In this document: positions 57,516 to 64,000 of the stretch, piece by piece
Layout: the number at the start of each line of letters is the position of its first letter
Numbering within the stretch: the stretch's first letter is position 1
Assembly: GCA_013368375.1 (NCBI GenBank)
Contig: JAACJP010000019.1
Location: 434,001 to 498,000 of the forward strand
Source: Tricholomella constricta
Taxonomy: Eukaryota; Basidiomycota; Agaricomycetes; Agaricales; Lyophyllaceae
Reading direction: 5' to 3'
Length of the DNA: 64,000 nt
Translations under genes and position numbers: made by a program
Notes under the pieces: model-generated
What the model saw: the letters and a program-made list of their open reading frames with translations, nothing else
Databases searched by the model: none
Told to the model about the DNA's origin: nothing

Positions 57516-59299
57516 ATGACTGATTCAGACTTCACTGCCTTCAAGGCTCAATTCAAAGGCGACATCGTCACGCCCGACGATGCCGACTACCCCCAGGCTA
57601 TCGCGCGTTGGGCCGTCAACGCCCAGCGTCGCGCCAGGGTAGTGGCGTTCGTGAAAGACGCAGGGGACATCGTGCTAGCGATCCGACACGCACGAGCCAA
57701 TGCACTGCCGATCGCGATCCGCGGGGGTGGACACAGTCCGGCTGGGGCATCGTCGAGCGAAGGGGGGCTCGTGATCGACCTGTCTCGGTACATCAACGGC
57801 ACGACTGTCGATGCGGAGAAGCGGGTGGCGTATGTTGGAGGGGGGGCGCTCTGGGAAAGCGTGGATAAGGAGGCGATCAAGCATGGGTTGGCGACGGTGG
57901 CGGGTACGGTTAATCATGTAAGTTGCGCTTGAGTCCTTATCGCCACTCTGATCTTTGACGAAAATTGGCTCCAGACGGGCGTTGGAGGGTATGTTTATCT
58001 GTCGTCCTATCGGTGCTTTATTAGCGATTGATTGTCTCATCAGACTAACTCTTGGAGGCGGTTATGGGTGGCTTAGTCCAGCACATGGCCTAGCTATTGA
58101 CAACCTCGTCCAAGTACGAATTCACACAGATGGTCGCCAAATAGGCTACTCAATTCGTCCCTCTCTAGGCCACAGTGGTCACCGCCGATGGTTCCGTTCT
58201 AACTGCCAACGCCACAGAAAATCCTGACCTATTCTTTGCTATCCGTGGCGGAGGCTCTAACTTTGGTGTAGTAACGGAATTTGTACTCAGGCTGCACCCA
58301 CAGCGGGCCACCATTTACAGTGGAATGCTGATATTCCCACCGCCGGCGCTGCAGAAGCTGGTGGAGGCAACGGCCGAATGGTGGGAGAAGGCTGGAGAGA
58401 ATGAAGCTCTGATTAAAATGATGACTCTCGCACCTGATGGAAAAGTACGCGATTGTTCTTGCCCTTTCGTGCATACATACTGATTTTGTGTAAGCCCGCT
58501 ATCATACTGTTCCCGTTCTATAATGGCACGGAAGCAGAAGGAAGGGCCAATTTCAAGTCCTTCTTCGACATTGGTTCGTGATAGTTTGTTCGTCATATCG
58601 AAGATCATCTGAAATATGTTGTTTTACAGGTCCTGTCGCAGACTTGACCAAAGAAATGCCTTACGAGGAACTCAACGCACTGACGGTAAACGCACTATCT
58701 CACCTGTCCCCCTCATCATCCTGACGGGGTGTCTTAGAACCCGGCCGTCTATCACGGTCAAGGGATATACATGAAAGGCGTCGCACACCGGAAGCCACAC
58801 TACCCGTCCATCGCAAAGGCAAACGAAAAGGTGATGCACGTCTCAACCCCAGCGTTCAAGATGAACGTCGTGTTCGAGTACTTCCCCCTCGGGAAAATCA
58901 GCTCCGTCCCGCAAGGCACCACTGCGTTCCGCCGCGACCCCACGCCCAGTGTCCTCGTGGTTGGGTTGTGGCAGGAGGACTCGGAAGCGAATACGGAACG
59001 CGGGAGGACTTTGTCGCATGAGCTGGCACGTATTGTCAGTAGTGGGCAATCAGGAGTGACGGAGACCCAGACCTTGGGCTACAGTAACTATGGTACGCTT
59101 GATGTTGGGCAAAATGCGAACGTTATTTAACTTTACTTTTAACCGTACAGATGCGGAGGCGGTGACGGGCGAGAAGGAAGCGGTCCCTGATAAAGCAAAG
59201 GCTGTCTTTGCAGAGAACTACCCAAGACTGCAAGCGATTAAGAAACGGTATGACCCCGAAAATATATTCAACAAGTGGTTCCCGATTACACCAGCGTAA
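57516..59299 (+). CDS. BBE-type FAD-linked oxidoreductase, copy A
   Basis: A flavoprotein of about 470 residues with a PCMH-type FAD-binding domain (FAD_binding_4) and a C-terminal BBE domain. The ATG at 57516 reads MTDSDFTAFKAQFKGDIVTP; no signal peptide is visible. The FAD-attaching His73 sits in RGGGHSPAGASS. The second attachment site, normally a Cys before GVGG, reads GTVNHTGVGG, so a bicovalent flavin is not expected. LTLGGGYGWL, DLFFAIRGGGSNFGVVTEFV and FEYFPLGK follow. The BBE motif NYPRLQAIKKRYDPENIFN lies at the end, with TAA at 59297-59299. About seven introns. The substrate is unknown; relatives oxidise oligosaccharides (AA7), alkaloids or other secondary metabolites. It is a tandem duplicate of gene B. 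Confidence 0.9.
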
Positions 59300-59619
59300 A
59301 GGTTTGTACCACTGTTTATTCTTGAGCAGCCTCGACAATGATGTTGCGCATTGCAATGCAGATATGGATTGTGCTTGTAACAAGATATGTAGATTGTGAA
59401 GGTATAGATTGATTTTGAGTGGTACATGTCCCGAAGCTTCATTGTCAAGATATTGGGATGAGGTTATAGCTGTCTCTGAATGGATGGACGGATGGATGGA
59501 TGAATAAAAGGCGCAAGCTCGCCGTCGCGAGAACTTGGCAACAACCCGATCGCGTGTCTGACCTAATTATCGACCCCAGACATCTCATTCATTGTCTTGG
59601 CGCGCGGGGGACAATAGCA
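59300..59619. other. Intergenic between FAD oxidases A and B
   Basis: The short spacer ends in a promoter block (cgcgagaacttggc...gatcgcgtg...gacatct.attcat) that is repeated upstream of gene A near 57335-57400. The duplication therefore included the promoter. Confidence 0.6.
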
Positions 59620-59625
59620 TATAAG
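59620..59625 (+). promoter_or_regulatory. TATA box of FAD oxidase B
   Basis: The sequence tataag lies 63 bases before the ATG at 59688, matching the arrangement upstream of gene A. Confidence 0.55.
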
Positions 59626-59687
59626 AGCGCCTCGTATGTGCTCCTCTCACTTCCATTGACTTCACTTTCACAGCTGGATCTATATCA

Positions 59688-61516
59688 ATGTCTGACTCGG
59701 ATTACACCACGTTCAAGGCTCGGTTCAAAGGCGACCTCGTCACGCCCGACGACGCCAACTACACACAGGCCATCGCGCGCTGGGCCGTCAATGCACAGCG
59801 GCGCGCGAAGGTAGTGGCATTCGTGAAAGACGCGGGGGACATTGCGCTGGCCATCCGACATGCACGAGCCAATGCTTTGCCGATCGCGATCCGCGGGGGT
59901 GGACACAGCCCGGCTGGGGCATCGTCGAGCGAAGGGGGGCTCGTGATCGACCTGTCGCGCTATATTAATGGAGCGAGGGTCGATGTGGAGAAGCGGGTGG
60001 TGTATGTTGGAGGGGGGGCGCTCTGGGACATCGTGGATAAGGAGGCGATGAAGCATGGGTTGGCGGCGGTGGCGGGTACGGTTAATCATGTAAGTTGCGC
60101 CACAAGTTTTAGGGCGTCCTGATTTTCAACCAGTGAGCGTGTTTAGACAGGCGTTGGAGGGTGCGTGTGTCAATTGTCTTTGATATTGGTTTGTTGAGCG
60201 TGCGAATTATGTGTTCTGTCAGGCTCACTCTGGGTGGTGGTTATGGATGGCTTTGTTCAAAGCATGGCCTGGTTATCGATAATCTCGTGAAAGTACGTAT
60301 ATTTACAGCCATCTACAGAGGTTTTCACAATCCATTGCTTTATAGGCCACAGTGGTCACCGCCGATGGCTCCGTTTTGACAGCCAGCGACACTGAAAACC
60401 CTGACCTATTCTTTGCCATCCGAGGCGGAGGCTCGAACTTCGGTGTCGTAACGGAATTTGTATTCAAACTGCACCCACAGCGGGCTACCATATACAGTGG
60501 ATTTCTGATCTTCCCACCGTCGGCGCTAGAAAAGCTGGTGCAAGTGACGATCGATTGGTGGGCGAAGGCTGGAGAAAACGAAGCCATGCTCCAGATGCTG
60601 GGTCTGGGACCTGATGGAAATGTATGTCAAATATCGTGTTCCTGCTCGAGCATCGATTCTGAGGATATAGCACTGCGCGTCTTAGCCCGCTGTCCATCTG
60701 ATCCCATTCTATAACGGCACAGAAGCGGAAGGAAGGTCAAATTTCAAGCCTTTCATCGACATCGGTTGGTGGCGTATCAGTATATGCGTCATATCGGAGA
60801 CCCATTGAATTGTGAAATTAACACGCAGGTCCTGTTGCAGACAGCACCAAGGAAATGCCTTACGAAGAAATTAACACGCTGGTGGTGAGCCCTTTTACCA
60901 CGTCTAACCCCCCTCTAATTCTTGACGGTATCCCCTAGAACCCGCTCGCTTTCCATGGCCAAGGCATTTACATGAAGGGCTCGGCCCACCGCGAGCCAAA
61001 CTACCAATCCATCGCAAAAGCATACGAGATAGTAGAACAGGTCTCAAGCCCCGAGTTCAAGATGAACATCATATTCGAGTACTTCCCCCTCGGGAAAATC
61101 ACCTCCGTCCCACCGGGTACGACCGCGTTCCGCCGCGACCCGACGCCCGCCGCTCTCGTGATTGGCTTTTGGCAGGAAAATACCGAGGCCAACACGGAGC
61201 GCGCACGGGCGCTGGCGCATGAGCTGTCGCGGATCGTTACCGGTGACCAAACGGGTGTGACGGCGACCCAAAAAATGGGTTATAGCAACTATGGTACGCC
61301 CTTTGCGTGTTCTCGTGCGGAGTTCATGGCCCATCTGACGTGCGCACCCCTCTCCCTCCCCCCACAGATGCGGAGGCTGTGACGGGTGAGAAGGAAGCGG
61401 TTCCGGATAAAGCGAAGGCGGTCTTCGTGGAGAATTATCCGAGGCTGCAGGCGATCAAGAAACGGTATGACCCCGAAAATGTTTTCAATAAGTGGTTCCC
61501 CATTACACCAGCGTGA
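59688..61516 (+). CDS. BBE-type FAD-linked oxidoreductase, copy B
   Basis: This is a close tandem paralogue of copy A with the same intron positions. The ATG at 59688 reads MSDSDYTTFKARFKGDLVTP. It keeps the FAD His in RGGGHSPAGASS and again lacks the Cys site (GTVNHTGVGG). LTLGGGYGWL, DLFFAIRGGGSNFGVVTEFV, YMKGSAHREPNYQSIAKAYE and FEYFPLGKITSV follow. The BBE end NYPRLQAIKKRYDPENVFNK leads to WFPITPA and TGA 61514-61516. Most of the protein matches copy A. Differences cluster in the substrate-domain segments (for example MKMMTLAP versus MLQMLGLGP), which may mean different substrates. No secretion signal is visible, so it probably acts in the cytosol. Confidence in the family is high, in the substrate very low. 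Confidence 0.9.
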
Positions 61517-62269
61517 TTGCGTGGTTGTATTGCCACGGTGGTATCTATTAGTGCGCAGTGTGTACGATATCGTTGCGGTCGTAAGAACGTAATTTGTCAT
61601 CTGGGAGGTGCCTTGATGAAGGGAATTCGCGAGTGGTCGAGATCGTCCATCTCATGCAGTGCAGTTCACAACGGTCGGGCCTGAAGGCCTGATGGACAAG
61701 TCCGTCTTCGGGTCGCCCTGGATAATAGCGAGCTTCTTTTCGCGTAGCCTGGTAAATTATTGTTATCGTGTTCCTGTTTAAATTTTTCTGCAGCCTGAGC
61801 TGAGGTAAGAAAGACAAATCCTTGACTGCAGGATCGAAATATTCCAATGGGGCTGGGACGCAATCATGGAAAGATATCCTGGTGCAGCGCCAATGGAGCA
61901 TTGCCAATCAGTGCGCAACGCCACAGGATGCATGCCGAACTGTTGCCGATATAATATTCAAATTACGCAAATCCATCACGTGCTCAACGCGTCTGTGGCT
62001 GAACTTCCTGTTCAAGGTTTTGAAACAAGTTTCTGCAGCGGTGGTGATCCTCGTTGCAAGGGCCGATGGGTGTCTCATCCGATCCAATTGAGTCTGCGCG
62101 TCATGTTCGGTCTTACAGGCCATAAAAAGGTCGATGGTCGTTCATAAACGCATGCGTCATGTTTCGTCCATGACGGTCGCACTTCAACGACTGAAAGACA
62201 AACCTAAAGACCGCGCGATAGCCTCTCAACGCCTCCACACCACCCTCAGAAGCAATCAATAAAACTAAA
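61517..62269. other. Intergenic, no supported gene
   Basis: No gene is supported. Opposing frames of 60-119 codons overlap on both strands without a domain. The leader of the next gene is CT-rich near 62222-62260. Confidence 0.35.
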
Positions 62270-63882
62270 ATGGGTGCGTCTAGGTCATTATTCCATGATC
62301 ACAACGACGACACGGCATTTGGCGCTGGAGGCAGGTATCACAGAGAGGATCAAACATTTGCTCAGGATGGACACCCCAGCTACCGAGCCGGCCTCGCAGG
62401 CAGGCAGCCAGAGCACATCGCACACCGGCGCTGTGACCTCGATTGGCAAAAACGACAACACCATTTCCGCGTTTGGCTCCAAGGCCGACGAAACTACGAA
62501 AAAAAATGCTACGGGGAGCACAGGGCAGTCCGCTCAGGGCATCGGCCCAACGAGTGGCGCAGGTGTTGAAGGTGAAAGGGAGCATCGTATCACTGACGGT
62601 GTTCCGTTGCACACTGACGCTGTGACCTCGATTGGCAAGAACGATAATACCACCTCCGCTTTTGGTACCAAGGCCGACAGAGACGTGGAAAACGGTACAA
62701 CGAGCACAGGGAAATACGCCACTGGTCCTCCAACAAATCGTGGAGGCGACGGTGGTCCCCCGAGCCAAATTGAGAGGCCGGAAACGGGGACGCCTGGTCA
62801 GACGCCGATGGAACGTTCTCCTTCTGGTCCAGCGGGTGCCACTTCACGCGACGATAATTACGAGCGGGGCTATACTAATTATGGTACGTTCCCCCTCCTT
62901 CTTTCATCCATCCGTTGATGTTTTATCATCCGACCGTCGCCCCACACTGGTAGGTCCCTTCAAGACTGGCAACGCCAGAGACCATACGACTGTGCCTGGC
63001 ACTGCTGAAACCGCGGAAAACGCGACGAGCGATGACCGTGAGTCCTTTTCTCTTCTGGTCTATGTCGCGTTTTGAAGTGATGCAATGGGTATGGGGTACC
63101 TTGTCGCAGACGTGGCCCAGAGGGTAGATGGGAATGAGCACGTCGGCCACCGCGAGACGGAGGGGGTGGAGCAGGAGCATCAGCGCCAGAATCAGAACCA
63201 GTCAAACTCCATCGTCAGCACCCCCCTCACCTCTCCCAACCGATCCATTCAAACTCAAAATTCTTATCTCCAGGAGCCTGAACCCGCCAGCGCCGGCGCG
63301 ACAGAGCACAGCACCGTGGCTGATCAGGGCGCGACGCCCATCGAGCACCACCACGTACACCACGTCGTGCAGCCCGTCACCGAGAAGCAGAGTACGTGGT
63401 GCCTCTTCCGTTCCCCTTCCTCTAACCTGAAATGCCAAACCCCACGCTGACACTCCCCTTCCCCTTCTTAAGCTACCGTCCCGCACCGCATCCACACGAC
63501 TATCCCGATCCAGCACACGACGCACAGCCCGCCCGTCCTCCACGCGCCGCTGACGCACGCGCCTGTCTCACTCTCGGAGTACGAGCGCAGGGGTGGAAAG
63601 CTGCATGGTGGGCAGCGGAAGGCGGAGGACGCGGTGCGGGTGCTGCAGGACTGGGGGGAATCTGTATGTGTTGGTGGGGAGAGGGCGGAGGAGAAGGCCC
63701 GCCGTGACGGACGTTCTAAAGGCGCGACTGGCGATGGATTCGGGCACGGTGAAGGAATATTTGCGGATTTGTCCCATGTTGGACGCGGGAGTGGGACTGG
63801 GAGTGGGACTGGGAGTGGGAGTGGGGGGCAACCGCGGGATTTTGTTGCTCGTGGGCGGGAGACTATTTTCGCAAACGTTTAG
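62270..63882 (+). CDS. His-rich fungal allergen/LEA-like protein with internal repeat
   Basis: The ATG at 62270 starts MGASRSLFHDHNDD. A frame change of +1 is needed to reach the next block, met by an intron of 31 or 73 bases (GT at about 62336). Two tandem repeats follow: HTGAVTSIGKNDNTISAFGS (about 62418) and HTDAVTSIGKNDNTTSAFGT (about 62610). The later exons contain IEHHHVHHVVQPVTEKQ, then TVPHRIHTTIPIQHTTHSPP and THAPVSLSEYERRGGKLHGG, a motif set known from fungal stress or allergen-like hydrophilic proteins. A Gly/Ser repeat closes the chain (GRGSGTGSGTGSGSGG), ending RGRETIFANV at TAG 63880-63882. About 445 residues, no transmembrane helix. Likely a stress-related disordered protein. 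Intron positions in the middle (62885-63110) are estimates. Confidence 0.65.
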
Positions 63883-64000
63883 GCTCTTAATCATAATGTA
63901 CGATCATGGTATCAATTTATTGGGGTCGAGCACAGAACCCGGGTCGGCACACCGTTGGCAGAGATTCCCCCCACAATTGTGATCTAATCTAAATTGTAAT
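63883..64000. other. 3' flank of the last gene
   Basis: This is a short AT-rich tail to the window edge with no gene visible. Confidence 0.3.

Noticed and set aside
57516..61516. FAD oxidases as secreted AA7 partners that feed electrons to the AA9 enzymes
   Set aside because: Neither copy has a signal peptide at its start, and both lack the Cys usual in bicovalent AA7 enzymes. The pairing idea has no support from the sequence.

Overview
The window comes from a filamentous basidiomycete, most likely a wood- or litter-decaying agaricomycete. The genes are split by many short introns of about 45-75 bases with GT...AG ends. The gene set fits that group: a CYP63-like P450, AA9 lytic polysaccharide monooxygenases, a GH78 alpha-L-rhamnosidase, a DUF6534-type seven-helix protein, and a RNase H-bearing LINE. 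All gene limits were read by eye from conserved motifs and splice signals. Outer coordinates are firmer than individual introns.

Left part, 1-18 kb, is gene-dense housekeeping and transport: the 3' end of a membrane protein, a full ABCC-type ABC transporter (996-8105), an intron-containing tRNA-Arg(CCT) on the minus strand, the TFIIIC TPR subunit (tau131/Tfc4, minus), a divergently transcribed CYP63-like P450, and an APH-fold kinase-like protein. From 18 to 21 kb lie two divergent paralogous four-helix (MARVEL-like) membrane proteins. Three gene-poor stretches follow (20.5-24.1, 26.3-28.6 and 30.5-32.3 kb), separated by a DUF6534 seven-helix protein and an NADP-type cinnamyl/aryl alcohol dehydrogenase.

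Middle part, 32-45.5 kb, is a carbohydrate-active cluster: two closely related AA9 LPMOs in convergent orientation, a decayed third copy of the same subfamily, a single-pass Ser/Thr-rich membrane protein, a distinct AA9 LPMO, and a large secreted GH78 enzyme with an internally duplicated module. These enzymes would act outside the cell on plant cell-wall polysaccharide and rhamnose-bearing pectin. The P450 and alcohol dehydrogenase could process small aromatic or aliphatic products inside the cell; that link is inference.

Right part, 46-64 kb, has a MYND/MSS51-like zinc protein, a 5'-truncated LINE with an exact target-site duplication, a BCS1-like AAA ATPase (minus), and a tandem array of BBE-type FAD oxidoreductases: two intact copies, plus one relic split by an 822-bp inverted-repeat element with a 9-bp target duplication. 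The window ends with a His-rich, internally repeated fungal allergen/LEA-like protein. The best new signals are this FAD-oxidase array, the two clean transposon insertions, the LPMO group with its relic, and the GH78 module duplication. I found no CRISPR array, virus or bacterial-type operon.
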